From the NCBI RefSeq assembly GCF_001458255.1, contig NZ_CYSB01000029.1, forward strand, positions 175,875 to 239,874: 64,000 nucleotides of DNA, given 5' to 3'. Origin of the DNA: Thalassovita autumnalis. GTDB lineage: Bacteria > Pseudomonadota > Alphaproteobacteria > Rhodobacterales > Rhodobacteraceae. Positions 55,761-64,000 of this stretch are shown one piece after another (position 1 is the stretch's first letter; every line of letters begins with the position of its first letter). Below the pieces are notes generated by a model. That model was not told the origin of the DNA and ran no database searches. It was given only the letters and a program-made list of their open reading frames with translations. Position numbers and translations under genes: made by a program.

Positions 55761-56474
55761 TTAACGACGGCCACGACCGCCGCCAGTGCGGGGCGCGGGA
55801 CCATCCTGGGCTTCTGCAGCGCGACGGTCACGAGCAGCGGGATCGTGCTCCATGATTTCGCCTTTGAAGATCCAGGTTTTGATGCCGATGATACCGTAGG
55901 CAGTCATCGCTTCGGCGTGAGCGTAATCGATGTCCGCACGCAGGGTGTGCAGCGGCACGCGGCCCTCACGGTACCATTCGGTACGCGCGATCTCTGCACC
56001 GCCCAGACGGCCAGCAACGTTTACACGGATGCCCAGGGCGCCCATGCGCATGGCGTTCTGAACCGAGCGCTTCATGGCGCGGCGGAACGACACACGACGC
56101 TCCAGCTGCTGAGCGATCGACTCGGCAACCAGCTGTGCGTCCAGCTCAGGCTTGCGCACTTCAACGATGTTCAGGTGCAGTTCGCTGTCGGTCATGTTCG
56201 ACAGTTTCTTGCGCAGAACTTCAATGTCAGCACCTTTTTTGCCGATGATCACGCCCGGACGCGCAGTGTGAATGGTCACACGGCACTTCTTGTGGGGGCG
56301 CTCGATGATCACACGGGCAACGCCAGCTTGCTTGCACTCGGTGTTGATGAACTCACGGATTTTCAGATCTTCCAGCAGAAGATCACCGTAGTCCTTGGTA
56401 TCGGCGTACCAGCGGCTGTCCCAGGTACGGTTGACCTGAAGGCGCATGCCGATCGGATTGACTTTCTGACCCAT
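55761..56474 (-). CDS. rpsC: 30S ribosomal protein S3
   Basis: 237 residues. [26 protein letters not shown] domain with [16 protein letters not shown], and C-terminal domain [31 protein letters not shown]. mRNA-entry protein with helicase action. ATG shares one base with the rplV stop. Confidence 0.98.
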   Translation of the reverse strand: MGQKVNPIGMRLQVNRTWDSRWYADTKDYGDLLLEDLKIREFINTECKQAGVARVIIERPHKKCRVTIHTARPGVIIGKKGADIEVLRKKLSNMTDSELHLNIVEVRKPELDAQLVAESIAQQLERRVSFRRAMKRSVQNAMRMGALGIRVNVAGRLGGAEIARTEWYREGRVPLHTLRADIDYAHAEAMTAYGIIGIKTWIFKGEIMEHDPAARDRRAAEAQDGPAPRTGGGRGRR

Positions 56475-56854
56475 TAGGCTTGCTCCTCAACTTGACGCAC
56501 CGTGATGGTGAGTTCCGAGAACGGCTTGACGATCTTGCCGAAACGGCCACGTGCACGAGGACGACCGCGCTTCATGGTCAGGTTCTTACCAACGTAAGCC
56601 TCTGCCACGATCAGCTCATCCACATCCAGGTTGTGGTTGTTTTCGGCGTTCGCAATTGCGGACTGAAGGCATTTCTTCACGTCCTGCGCGATCCGCTTTT
56701 TCGAGAAGGTCAGGTCGGTCAGAGCCTTTTCAACCTTCTTGCCGCGGATCATTGCGGCGACCAGATTCAGTTTCTGCGGCGAGGTACGGAGCATACGGGC
56801 CTTGGCCATTGCTTCGTTATCTGCCACGCGGCGGGGATTTTTTGCCTTGCCCAT
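56474..56854 (-). CDS. rplV: 50S ribosomal protein L22
   Basis: 126 residues. [89 protein letters not shown]. Lines the exit tunnel; site of macrolide-resistance changes. Confidence 0.98.
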   Translation of the reverse strand: MGKAKNPRRVADNEAMAKARMLRTSPQKLNLVAAMIRGKKVEKALTDLTFSKKRIAQDVKKCLQSAIANAENNHNLDVDELIVAEAYVGKNLTMKRGRPRARGRFGKIVKPFSELTITVRQVEEQA

Positions 56855-56857
56855 GAC

Positions 56858-57136
56858 TTACTTCCGCTTCGCTTTTTTGTCAGCCGCGTGACCGTAATAG
56901 GTACGAGTCGGCGAATATTCACCAAACTTCTGACCAATCATGTCTTCGGTGACGTTGACGGTGATGTGCTTCTGGCCGTTGTAAACGCCAAACGTCAGAC
57001 CCACGAACTGGGGCAGAATCGTCGAGCGACGCGACCAGATTTTGATAACTTCGTTACGACCCGACTCACGCGATGCTTCGGCTTTCTTAAGCACATAAGC
57101 ATCCACGAAGGGGCCTTTCCATACAGAACGTGCCAT
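56858..57136 (-). CDS. rpsS: 30S ribosomal protein S19
   Basis: 92 residues. [91 protein letters not shown]. Head protein; 3-base gaps on both sides. Confidence 0.98.
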   Translation of the reverse strand: MARSVWKGPFVDAYVLKKAEASRESGRNEVIKIWSRRSTILPQFVGLTFGVYNGQKHITVNVTEDMIGQKFGEYSPTRTYYGHAADKKAKRK

Positions 57137-57139
57137 GTC

Positions 57140-57982
57140 TTAACGGCCCTTCTTCTTGGCGTGACGCGAGCGAATGATAAGCTTCTGCGACGCCTTGTTG
57201 GTGTTGCGGGTACGCTTGCCTTTGGTCGGCTTACCCCAAGGGGTAACCGGGTGACGACCACCCGAGGTACGGCCTTCACCACCACCGTGGGGGTGGTCGA
57301 TCGGGTTCATAACCACACCACGAACCGACGGACGGATGCCTTTGTGGCGCATACGGCCGGCTTTACCGAAGTTCTGGTTCGAGTTGTCGGGGTTGGAGAC
57401 GGCGCCAACGGTGGCCAGGCATTCCTGACGAACCAGACGCAGTTCACCCGAGCTCAGACGGATCTGAGCGTAACCGCCGTCACGGCCAACAAACTGAGCG
57501 TAAGTACCGGCTGCACGGGCGATCTGGCCGCCTTTGCCCGGTTTCAGTTCGATGTTGTGAACGATGGTACCGATGGGCATACCCGAGAAGGGCATGGTGT
57601 TACCGGGTTTGATGTCGGCTTTTGCCGAAGCGATAACCTGGTCACCAACCGCCAGACGCTGCGGGGCCAGGATGTAGGCCTGCTCGCCGTCTTCGTACTT
57701 AATCAGCGCGATGAACGCGGTACGGTTGGGGTCATATTCGATGCGCTCTACGGTAGCAGCGACGTCGAATTTGTTACGCTTGAAGTCCACGATACGGTAG
57801 AGGCGTTTTGCCCCGCCGCCTTTGCGACGCATCGTGATCCGCCCGGTGTTGTTCCGGCCGCCGTTCTTCGTCAGACCCTGGGTGAGGGCTTTGACGGGGC
57901 GTCCTTTCCACAGCTCCGAACGGTCGATCAGTACCAGCCCACGCTGGCCTGGCGTAGTCGGCTTATACGACTTAAGTGCCAT
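57140..57982 (-). CDS. rplB: 50S ribosomal protein L2
   Basis: 280 residues from ATG 57982. [32 protein letters not shown] and the conserved [29 protein letters not shown] with the peptidyl-transferase-proximal His. The upstream open frame is not L2. First gene of its own unit, since about 2.2 kb of other genes and a terminator separate it from rplW. Confidence 0.97.
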   Translation of the reverse strand: MALKSYKPTTPGQRGLVLIDRSELWKGRPVKALTQGLTKNGGRNNTGRITMRRKGGGAKRLYRIVDFKRNKFDVAATVERIEYDPNRTAFIALIKYEDGEQAYILAPQRLAVGDQVIASAKADIKPGNTMPFSGMPIGTIVHNIELKPGKGGQIARAAGTYAQFVGRDGGYAQIRLSSGELRLVRQECLATVGAVSNPDNSNQNFGKAGRMRHKGIRPSVRGVVMNPIDHPHGGGEGRTSGGRHPVTPWGKPTKGKRTRNTNKASQKLIIRSRHAKKKGR

Positions 57983-58004
57983 GCTTCTGTCTTCCGTTTT
58001 GTGA

Positions 58005-58022
58005 GGTAGGCGATTGCCTACC
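58005..58022 (-). promoter_or_regulatory. Hairpin in the rplB leader
   Basis: GGTAGGC-GATT-GCCTACC, perfect 7-base stem, tetraloop, ending 22 bases before the rplB ATG. No T run. A possible site for feedback by a ribosomal protein. Confidence 0.45.
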
Positions 58023-58183
58023 CTTAGGTTATAGCCCCCCGTCCGTTTGTTCCCCGCTGGAAACGCCCTACTAGGGTGGCCGATCATAGGGCCCCGAAGG
58101 TCCCAAAGTTCCAAATATCATGGGCCCCGGAACGAATCCGAGGCCTCAAGATGCGCGGGAGGTATCAGAGATGTCGGGGGGAG

Positions 58184-58212
58184 TCTATAGGGGCACCAAA
58201 GAAATAAGGCCA
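58184..58212 (-). promoter_or_regulatory. Possible promoter of the rplB-rplP unit
   Basis: Minus strand TGGCCT (58212-58207), 17 bases, TATAGA (58189-58184). The -10 with its context GCCCCTATAGA is shared with the rpmC promoter; the -35 is weak. The rest of the 57983-58360 gap has no supported gene. Confidence 0.45.
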
Positions 58213-58360
58213 TTCAGGCGTTTTCTCGGAATCGGCTCGAAATTGCAATTGACCTGGCGCGGCGACGGCATTGCAAAAACCCTACCCAAACGCACAGCAT
58301 CGCCAGTAGTAGAGCGATGCCAACATCTAAACATCGCCCCAAAGCCCCGTCTCCGGGACG

Positions 58361-58807
58361 TCAGCCTTCAAGACCCCGAGGCAGGGTAAGTTCGACCTCG
58401 TGATTGAAAACATCGTAGTCAAGGGCGCAAACGAATGTAAAATTCTCGCGGTAGCACAACACAGCATCGCCATCTATTCGAAGCAGTTCCAGCAAGCACC
58501 AATAATCGATTTGGCCACCCAGCTTCACCATACCAATTTCGTCAGCGAAGTTGTGCAGGAACAGGTAGCGTGCCATTTGAGCTGCGGTTCGCAGTTGAGC
58601 CGTATCAATCCCGTCAGCGGCCAGCAGTTCGCCAATGGGCACGCCCACCGAAAGAGTAACGAAATCGCTCTCCTCTCTTTTTGGCTGCATCGAGACTGGG
58701 AAGCTCGGACGTAGCGCGTCGAGCGAAACGAAGGTGTAGCTAGCGCTAGACTTGCCTAACACACGGTGAATTTCCTCAACTTGTTTACTAATTTCCATAC
58801 CGGCCAT
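58361..58807 (-). CDS. Unrecognised 148-residue protein
   Basis: Soluble, acidic, no signal peptide. Segments LLAADGIDTAQLRTAAQMARYLFLHNFADEIGMVKLGGQIDYWCLLELLRIDGDAVLCYRENFTFVCALDYDVFNHEVELTLP. The final part (residues about 95-143) looks like a mixed alpha/beta domain. No family recognised. Its DNA is visibly richer in A and T than the flanking ribosomal genes. Starts at ATG 58807 or 58798; neither has a clear Shine-Dalgarno. Codons look plausible and the frame is uninterrupted, but existence is only moderately supported. Confidence 0.55.
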   Translation of the reverse strand: MAGMEISKQVEEIHRVLGKSSASYTFVSLDALRPSFPVSMQPKREESDFVTLSVGVPIGELLAADGIDTAQLRTAAQMARYLFLHNFADEIGMVKLGGQIDYWCLLELLRIDGDAVLCYRENFTFVCALDYDVFNHEVELTLPRGLEG

Positions 58808-59084
58808 TCATCACATTATTCAAAAATTTTTCGTATTACGGGTATCAAACTGGAGAGATCCAGCCAATTAGGTTGAATGAGCACTACAGAGGCCTGAGCG
58901 ACCGTTAGCGCAATAAGCGGCGCCCTCTTTAGCAGCTATAGAAACCGGAATTTATAAATTTCCCTCAAGCATGTTGATCGCAACCTAGTGCCCACCACCG
59001 GGCGCAATCAAGTGCGGCACGGGCCAAACACCAACGCCGCCCCAATGGGACGGCGCTTGCATGTTACACTGATCGTTTACGGGA

Positions 59085-59213
59085 TCAGACGTCGTAGACC
59101 GGGTGTTTCATCTGCGGGCCGTCACGTACTGGCAGTTCGCCCCCGGCGCTACAGGCGGACAGGGCCATGGACCCGGCGATCAATGCGGCGGCGGCTACAA
59201 TCTTCATCATCAT
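59085..59213 (-). CDS. Small lipoprotein of 42 residues
   Basis: MMMKIVAAAALIAGSMALSA, then Cys21 and 21 more residues ending MKHPVYDV. Lipobox LSAC (18-21) after a hydrophobic signal core. AGGAG lies 5 bases before the first of three consecutive ATG codons (59213, 59210, 59207). After processing it would leave a 22-residue lipopeptide. Similar tiny entericidin-like or linker lipoproteins occur in alphaproteobacteria; function unknown. Sits 73 bases downstream of the proC-like gene on the same strand. Confidence 0.72.
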   Translation of the reverse strand: MMMKIVAAAALIAGSMALSACSAGGELPVRDGPQMKHPVYDV

Positions 59214-59286
59214 CACTACTCCTGTTACTCGTTACCCAGTTTAAAACGGCAGGAATGAACAAAAGGTATAGCGCCTTGGCCACGCC

Positions 59287-60063
59287 TCACAGGCTACGCG
59301 CCTTATCCGCTGCGGCTGTCAGGCCGGCGGAAATCAGATCAGCCAGTGGCGAGGCGCGCATTGCATCCAGCCCCGCCGCTGTGGTGCCTGCATAATCGAC
59401 CATGCCCTGCACATGCTCTGCCGCTGTTGGCCCCTCTGCCAGCATCTGGCCGCTGGCCAGAAACAGCTGGCGGATCGCCTTATCTGCCACCTCAGCCGGG
59501 ATGCCCTGCGCGGTGGCGTGGTTGATCATTGCCTCGGCAAAGTAAGCGACAAATCCCGGCACCGGGCCAGTCATCGCGGTGAAATGATCCAGTAGCGGCT
59601 CCTCCGCGATCTCATCCGTTGCGCCGCAGGCCTCAAACAGCCGGGTCACATACTGCCGGTCCAGCGCATCGACAGCCGCGGAGGCCACCCAGGGCGAATA
59701 GGCCAGCCCCTGCCCCGCCGCCGGGCTGGACATGGCCCGGACAACGCGCGCAGCCCCGGTCTGCGCCTGCAGCGCCGCTAGATCCACGCCTGCCATAACC
59801 GAGATCACCAGCTTGCCCGACAGATCCAAACTCATATCGGCAAACACGGCGGGCGGCAGGCACAGCAGCACCAGATCGCTGGCAGCAACCAGTTCGGCGT
59901 TCGATTGCGTTACACGCACCCCGTCGGCCCAGTCCGGCGCCACACCGCTGCGATTTGAGATCGTGACCTGCCAGCCGCCCTGCGCCAGCACTGCCCGCAG
60001 CATCGCCGCGCCCAACATGCCGGATCCGCCGATAATACCAAGATGGGGGAGAGGGCTGGGCAT
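59287..60063 (-). CDS. proC: Pyrroline-5-carboxylate reductase family protein (ProC-like)
   Basis: 258 residues from ATG 60063, with AAGGAG 6-8 bases upstream. NAD(P) motif GIIGGSGMLGAAMLRAVL at the N terminus, LCLPPAVFADM, VISVMAGVDLAAL, RVVRAMSSPAAGQGLAYSPWV, and the C-terminal helical dimer domain with AMTGPVPGFVAYFAEAMINHA. ProC makes proline from pyrroline-5-carboxylate. The glycine motif has Ser where many ProC have Asn/Gly-Asn, and the N-terminal half is divergent, so it could be a ProC paralogue. Located between rplW and rplB. Confidence 0.78.
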   Translation of the reverse strand: MPSPLPHLGIIGGSGMLGAAMLRAVLAQGGWQVTISNRSGVAPDWADGVRVTQSNAELVAASDLVLLCLPPAVFADMSLDLSGKLVISVMAGVDLAALQAQTGAARVVRAMSSPAAGQGLAYSPWVASAAVDALDRQYVTRLFEACGATDEIAEEPLLDHFTAMTGPVPGFVAYFAEAMINHATAQGIPAEVADKAIRQLFLASGQMLAEGPTAAEHVQGMVDYAGTTAAGLDAMRASPLADLISAGLTAAADKARSL

Positions 60064-60150
60064 CTGAGGCTCCTTCGAAAATTGCCGCGCCATCTGAGGC
60101 GCCTTCGCCGCTGAAGTCAACGCAAGGCAAGAGCCAACACCCGGACAACG

Positions 60151-60183
60151 AAAAAGGCCCCCGCTTGCGCGGGGGCCTTCTTT
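60151..60183 (-). terminator. Terminator after rplW
   Basis: GGCCCCCGC-TTGC-GCGGGGGCC, a 9-base stem with AAAAA before and TTCTTT after; minus-strand transcripts meet TTTTT (60155-60151). Ends the rpsJ-rplC-rplD-rplW unit. Confidence 0.85.
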
Positions 60184-60203
60184 AGCTTTCAAAACCGTTC
60201 GAC

Positions 60204-60497
60204 TTACAGACCGGAGGTCACGTCGATGGTGTTGCCCTCTTCCAGGGTAACGTAAGCCTTTTTAACGTCTTTCCGCTTGCCCAGCTGGCCGCGGAAGCGC
60301 TTGGCTTTACCTTTGGTGATGGTGGTGTTGACGGCTTTGACCTTCACACCAAAGACAGCTTCAACAGCTTCTTTGATCTGGGGTTTGTTGCTGTCGATTG
60401 CCACTTCAAACACAACCGCACCGTTTTCCGACGCCATGGTCGCTTTTTCGGTGATGATCGGCTTGCGGATCACATCATAGAGTGCAGCTTTGGTCAT
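60204..60497 (-). CDS. rplW: 50S ribosomal protein L23
   Basis: 97 residues. [64 protein letters not shown]. Docking site of trigger factor and SRP at the tunnel exit. Start overlaps rplD by 4 bases. Followed by a terminator instead of rplB. Confidence 0.97.
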   Translation of the reverse strand: MTKAALYDVIRKPIITEKATMASENGAVVFEVAIDSNKPQIKEAVEAVFGVKVKAVNTTITKGKAKRFRGQLGKRKDVKKAYVTLEEGNTIDVTSGL

Positions 60498-61111
60498 TTC
60501 AGGCGAGCCTCCAGAGCTTCGACACCTGCTTTGGTGATCACCAGGGTGTCACGCTTCAGGATGTCATAAACGTTGGCGCCCATCGTCGGCAGGATGTCCA
60601 GACCGTCGATGTTGCGTGCCGCTACTGCGAAGGCTTCGTTGACAGCTGCGCCATCAATGATCAGTGCGCGCTTCCAGCCCAGGTCTTTGACCTGTTTTGC
60701 CAGAGCAGCAGTTTTGCCTTCGGACTCGGCGGATTCGATCACAACCAGCTCACCTGCTTTGGCTTTCGCCGACAGAGCGTGCTTCAGACCAAGCTTACGG
60801 AACTTCTTGGTCAGGTCGTGGCCGTGGCTACGCGGGGTCGGGCCCTTGTAGATACCACCTTTGCGGAAGATCGGCGCGTTGCGATCGCCGTGACGTGCAC
60901 CACCGGTGCCCTTCTGGCGATAGATCTTCTTGGTCGAGTAGCTGGTTTCCGAGCGGGTCTTTACCTTGTGGGTACCGGCCTGCGCGTTGTTGCGCTGCCA
61001 GCGAACCACACGGTGCAGGATGTCCGCACGCGGCTCCAGACCGAACAGGTCTTCGGACAGTTCTACGGAACCGGCCTTGCCACCGTCGAGTTTGATCACA
61101 TCAAGTTTCAT
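60494..61111 (-). CDS. rplD: 50S ribosomal protein L4
   Basis: 205 residues. [85 protein letters not shown]. In E. coli L4 also represses the S10 operon. Overlaps rplC by 4 bases and rplW by 4 bases. Confidence 0.97.
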   Translation of the reverse strand: MKLDVIKLDGGKAGSVELSEDLFGLEPRADILHRVVRWQRNNAQAGTHKVKTRSETSYSTKKIYRQKGTGGARHGDRNAPIFRKGGIYKGPTPRSHGHDLTKKFRKLGLKHALSAKAKAGELVVIESAESEGKTAALAKQVKDLGWKRALIIDGAAVNEAFAVAARNIDGLDILPTMGANVYDILKRDTLVITKAGVEALEARLK

Positions 61112-61833
61112 GCTTCACCCCCTTCGGCAGGTGCTTCTTCCGCCGGAGCTTCAGCAGCTGCGGTTTTCAGAGCCGCCGGGAACGGTACGTTTTCAGGCAG
61201 AGCCTTTTTCACGGCGTCCTTAACGGTGACCCAGCCACCTTTGGAACCGGGAACGGCACCTTTAACCATGATCAGGCCACGGTCGGCGTCAGTTTTGACG
61301 ACTTCCAGGTTCTGAGTGGTCACACGAACGGCACCCATGTGGCCGGCCATTTTCTTGCCTTTGAAAACCTTACCGGGATCCTGACACTGACCAGTCGAAC
61401 CGTGCGAACGGTGCGAGATCGATACACCGTGCGATGCACGCAGACCGCCGAAGTTGTGACGCTTCATTGCACCGGCAAAACCTTTACCGATCGAAGTGCC
61501 TGCAACATCCACTTTCTGACCTTCAACGTAGTGCTCAGCCGAAATCTCGGCGCCCACTTCGATCAGGTTTTCTGCGGAAACGCGGAATTCAGCCAGTTTA
61601 CGCTTGGGCGCAACATTGGCCTTGGCGAAGTGACCGCGCATGGCCTGGCTGGTGCGTTTGGCTTTTGCCGAACCGGCGCCCAGCTGAACGGCGGTGTAAC
61701 CGTCACGTTCGTCGGTACGCTGGTCAACGACCTGCAGGTTTTCCAGTTGAAGAACAGTCACAGGGATCTGCTTGCCGTCTTCCATGAACAGGCGGGTCAT
61801 GCCCACCTTCTTAGCGATAACACCAGAGCGCAT
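61108..61833 (-). CDS. rplC: 50S ribosomal protein L3
   Basis: 241 residues. [84 protein letters not shown], with Gln in the methylation region GQCQDPG. The C-terminal 25 residues form an Ala/Glu/Pro-rich tail ([17 protein letters not shown]). 15 bases after rpsJ. Confidence 0.97.
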   Translation of the reverse strand: MRSGVIAKKVGMTRLFMEDGKQIPVTVLQLENLQVVDQRTDERDGYTAVQLGAGSAKAKRTSQAMRGHFAKANVAPKRKLAEFRVSAENLIEVGAEISAEHYVEGQKVDVAGTSIGKGFAGAMKRHNFGGLRASHGVSISHRSHGSTGQCQDPGKVFKGKKMAGHMGAVRVTTQNLEVVKTDADRGLIMVKGAVPGSKGGWVTVKDAVKKALPENVPFPAALKTAAAEAPAEEAPAEGGEA

Positions 61834-61848
61834 TACAATACCCTCCGA

Positions 61849-62163
61849 TTACGCTTGCAGCTTGATCTCGACGTCCACACCAGCGGCGAGGTCGAGCTTC
61901 ATCAGCGCGTCAACGGTCTGGGGGGTCGGATCAACGATGTCGAGCATACGCTTGTGCGTACGGATCTCGAACTGGTCGCGGGATTTCTTGTCGATGTGAG
62001 GGCCACGCAGAACGGTGAACTTCTCAATCTTGTTCGGAAGCGGGATCGGGCCACGAACCTGAGCGCCGGTGCGCTTGGCAGTGTTTACGATTTCCTGGGT
62101 GCTGGCATCCAGCACGCGGTAATCAAATGCCTTCAGCCGAATGCGAATGTTTTGACTTTGCAT
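61849..62163 (-). CDS. rpsJ: 30S ribosomal protein S10
   Basis: 104 residues. [74 protein letters not shown]. Also partner of NusB in antitermination. First gene of the S10 unit; tuf, normally just upstream, is separated by the divergent methyltransferase/GT29-like gene. Confidence 0.98.
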   Translation of the reverse strand: MQSQNIRIRLKAFDYRVLDASTQEIVNTAKRTGAQVRGPIPLPNKIEKFTVLRGPHIDKKSRDQFEIRTHKRMLDIVDPTPQTVDALMKLDLAAGVDVEIKLQA

Positions 62164-62234
62164 TTCGTCAGCCTTTTTTTAGGCGTTGGAGTTGAGAGGA
62201 GGGTCAGCGACCATCGCAGATCCTCATCGAACCC

Positions 62235-62256
62235 AAAAGGCGGGAATCACCCCGCC
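62235..62256 (-). terminator. Terminator-like hairpin in the rpsJ leader
   Basis: Minus strand GGCGGG-GTGATT-CCCGCC-TTTT, 72 bases before the rpsJ ATG. In the leader of the S10 unit it could act as an attenuator, for example for L4 feedback, or end an upstream transcript. No confident promoter was found in 62257-62559. Confidence 0.55.
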
Positions 62257-62559
62257 TCCATCTGCATACACAGACCCGCGCGTCCTACAGCGGGAATACC
62301 TGTCTGGCAAGGGGTTTTGATCCCTAAGTCGCCGAATATCTCGTCGACCTCAAAACGCGCACTGCGCTGTCCCCACAAGAGTGAAGCCCCCCTGACTGCA
62401 CCAAGGAGATCGCACTACCCCCCGTTAACGCAAGAATGGCCAACCCAATTGCACCCCGTGTTTACAAAACTCCCACCCCTCCTCTATTTACTATTTCGCT
62501 GAATTCTAGCTAAGACCCACAACTCACCCTTGAGCCACAAATCCAAGACGGAGTCTGAT

Positions 62560-63726
62560 TTGGCCACTGAATACCTAAAACTGCATGCTCAAAATCCCGA
62601 ATATGGCAAAACAAGCCTGAGGCTGCTGGGATATGTGCTTCCGTTACTTGAAGATCTTAATGCAAAACGTGTTTTGGACTTCGGATGTGGAAAGGGTGCT
62701 CTTGGTAAAAAGCTTCAAAGCCTCGGCTATGATGTGTCTTTCTACGACCCTTACGTGCCGGAGTTCGCTAAAGATCCCGAAGGGCAGTTTGATGCGGTGC
62801 TCTGCACAGATGTCATGGAGCACATCCCTGAATCTGAGCTAAACGGCGTTCTGGAAGCGATCGCCTCAAAGTCAGCCAATGTGCTTTTTGTCATATCTCT
62901 TACATTCGCTGACGCTCTGCTCTCAGATGGCAGCAATGCACACTATACAATCAAACCGCCTGCATGGTGGCAACAACGGCTAGCCCCCTATTTTTCGAAT
63001 GTAACTGAAGTGCCTACGCGGCAGGACACGGCAGTCGGTTATACGAGCTGGGCACCGAAAAACGATACGGTTGCGCAGATCTCCCAGCACAGGAAACTTG
63101 AGAGAAGAGCGGCAAAGCGCTCTGAACTCTACAATCGACCGCTTAGGGAGATCGGGTCATATTTGCTTGAGCGTAAAAAGCTGTCAGCGCTTGCTGATCT
63201 CACGAAAGGCAAAAGCGTCGCGCTTGTGGGAAATGCCAAGTCACTGAGGGAAAAATCGCTTGGAGGTGAGATTGACGCGCATGATGTCGTTATCCGTCTG
63301 AATCGCGGTCCAATAATGTCGACAGAAATCAGCGGCCAAAAAACAACCGTGCTGGCCACCAGCATCCCCATCTCGATGGGGCTATTTAAGCAACGGGGCT
63401 GCGAGCTTGCCCTTTGGCTGACCCCCAAGCGGAAGAAGTTCCCACTTTGGTTCCTGAAAAAGAAATACAACTGTGCCGTTTTTCCAAAATCACATCACAA
63501 AGCGCTCAGCCGAACTATCGGCTCCCGCCCAACGAGCGGCGTTATGGCGCTCCACTCGGTTTTGGACGGGGAACCATCGCAAGTGACACTTTTTGGTTTT
63601 GACGGTTTTGCAAGTGGGTCTCTTTCCAGCGACATGACCGCCGAACAAGCGCCCCATGACTTTGTGAGCGAACAGACTTATATTGACCAACTGGTCGAAC
63701 GGCTACCTTTCCTCACGCGCGCCTAG
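62560..63726 (+). CDS. SAM methyltransferase fused to a GT29 (sialyltransferase-like) domain
   Basis: 388 residues from TTG 62560 (GGAG six bases upstream); TTG 62530 is in frame without a Shine-Dalgarno, and no ATG fits. N-terminal class I methyltransferase: motif I VLDFGCGKGALG at about 38-49 and CTDVMEHIPESEL at about 82-94. C-terminal domain: SVALVGNAKSLREK...IDAHDVVIRLNRGP (about 219-251), like the sialyltransferase L-motif; RPTSGVMALHSVL with VTLFGFDGF (about 323-350), like the S-motif; and HDFVSE (H-x4-E, about 366-371), like the VS-motif. It probably modifies a surface glycan. Local DNA is richer in A/T than its neighbours, suggesting transfer. Confidence 0.72.
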   Translation: MATEYLKLHAQNPEYGKTSLRLLGYVLPLLEDLNAKRVLDFGCGKGALGKKLQSLGYDVSFYDPYVPEFAKDPEGQFDAVLCTDVMEHIPESELNGVLEAIASKSANVLFVISLTFADALLSDGSNAHYTIKPPAWWQQRLAPYFSNVTEVPTRQDTAVGYTSWAPKNDTVAQISQHRKLERRAAKRSELYNRPLREIGSYLLERKKLSALADLTKGKSVALVGNAKSLREKSLGGEIDAHDVVIRLNRGPIMSTEISGQKTTVLATSIPISMGLFKQRGCELALWLTPKRKKFPLWFLKKKYNCAVFPKSHHKALSRTIGSRPTSGVMALHSVLDGEPSQVTLFGFDGFASGSLSSDMTAEQAPHDFVSEQTYIDQLVERLPFLTRA

Positions 63727-63830
63727 AAATCGGCAACGCACATTGTCACCAAATGTTGAAATAGGGTGTGAGCGGCACTTACTGCCGCAATTGACCTAAA
63801 GTTCGTCAACATATGCTTAGCAAACGATAG

Positions 63831-63854
63831 GGTGCTCTACGGGCACCCTTTTTT
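63831..63854 (+). terminator. Terminator after the methyltransferase/GT29-like gene
   Basis: GGGTGC / GCACCC stem with a short loop, then TTTTTT; about 105 bases past the stop codon. Plus-strand direction. Confidence 0.7.
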
Positions 63855-63895
63855 GTGAGTGTCCAACAAGGCAAAAATTTTGCTCAGTTCAAATG

Positions 63896-63925
63896 CAAAA
63901 AGGGCGCCCCGAGGGACGCCCTTTT
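63896..63925 (-). terminator. Terminator of tuf
   Basis: AAAAGGGCG / CGCCCTTTT stem with an inner GTCCC/GGGGC part; minus-strand transcripts meet TTTTT. 23 bases after the tuf stop. Confidence 0.82.
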
Positions 63926-63947
63926 CGTAGATCAAATCGTCGAGTGA

Positions 63948-64000
63948 TTACTCGATGATTTTGGAAACAACACCGGAACCAACGGTGCGGCCGCCTTCAC
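63948..64000 (-). CDS. tuf: Elongation factor Tu, C-terminal tip
   Basis: Only the last 16 full codons before the stop at 63948 are in the window: EGGRTVGSGVVSKIIE, the EF-Tu C terminus. The rest continues beyond 64000 on the minus strand. EF-Tu delivers aminoacyl-tRNA to the ribosome. In the usual order tuf is followed by rpsJ; here a divergently oriented gene lies between. Confidence 0.93.
   Translation of the reverse strand, partial: EGGRTVGSGVVSKIIE

Noticed and set aside
56480..58009. A 509-codon plus-strand open frame opposite rplV, rpsS and rplB
   Set aside because: Antisense to three unmistakable ribosomal genes, Thr/Arg/His-rich, no domain.
58120..58389. An 89-codon plus-strand frame in the rplB leader gap
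   Set aside because: Overlaps the end of the 58361 gene antisense and the rplB promoter region; no family features or Shine-Dalgarno.

Overview
The window looks like a chromosomal core region of a marine Roseobacter-group alphaproteobacterium (Rhodobacteraceae). The basis is the high-GC coding style, an Atp12-type F1-ATPase assembly chaperone, an AapJQMP/BztABCD-type amino-acid ABC transporter, a NaChBac-type sodium channel, HpaR- and HxlR-type regulators, and the ribosomal-protein gene order. No database search was possible, so genus and species stay open. There is no prophage, transposase, rRNA operon or CRISPR array.

Layout. 1-3.9 kb: rsmE (cut by the window edge) diverging from ubiA, then an OmpA-domain protein and a small membrane coiled-coil protein. 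3.9-7.4 kb: an HpaR/MarR regulator, an FAD-linked oxidase and a flavin monooxygenase. 7.4-9.6 kb: haem genes hemC and hemE, divergent. 9.6-11.8 kb: a DUF2938 membrane protein with a MerR-type promoter, facing a frameshifted merR gene, then an EamA exporter and tRNA-Arg(ACG). 11.9-15.6 kb: an orphan sensor kinase, and a TVP38-type membrane protein paired with a mercuric-reductase-like flavoenzyme. 15.8-27.6 kb: rpmH-rnpA-yidD, a cluster of very small genes, ttcA, an EAL phosphodiesterase, then the overlapping yidC-MOSC-engB and argB-Fe/S-sixA groups. 27.6-29.4 kb: an EamA exporter and MarR regulator sharing tandem palindromic operators. 29.4-34 kb: the amino-acid ABC transporter. 34-40 kb: atp12, HAD phosphatase, rluC, crcB, rarA and degP/Q. 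40-41.2 kb: aroG behind a leader-peptide attenuator.

41.7-64 kb is the S10-spc-alpha ribosomal protein cluster on the minus strand, ending at the 3' tip of tuf. It is cut into units by visible terminators and promoters: rpsJ-rplC-rplD-rplW; rplB-rpsS-rplV-rpsC-rplP; rpmC to rpmD; rplO-secY-adk; rpsM-rpsK-rpoA-rplQ. The gaps hold unrelated genes: a DUF1127 protein, an HxlR regulator with a membrane protein, a 2OG-Fe(II) oxygenase with a sodium channel, a ProC-like reductase with a small lipoprotein and an orphan gene, and a methyltransferase/GT29-like fusion.

The two strongest hunting results are: (1) a 25-residue leader peptide with six consecutive aromatic codons (FWYYFY) followed by mutually exclusive RNA hairpins upstream of aroG, which reads as a complete transcription attenuator; and (2) an apparent fusion of a SAM methyltransferase to a sialyltransferase-like (GT29) domain, in locally AT-richer DNA between tuf and rpsJ.
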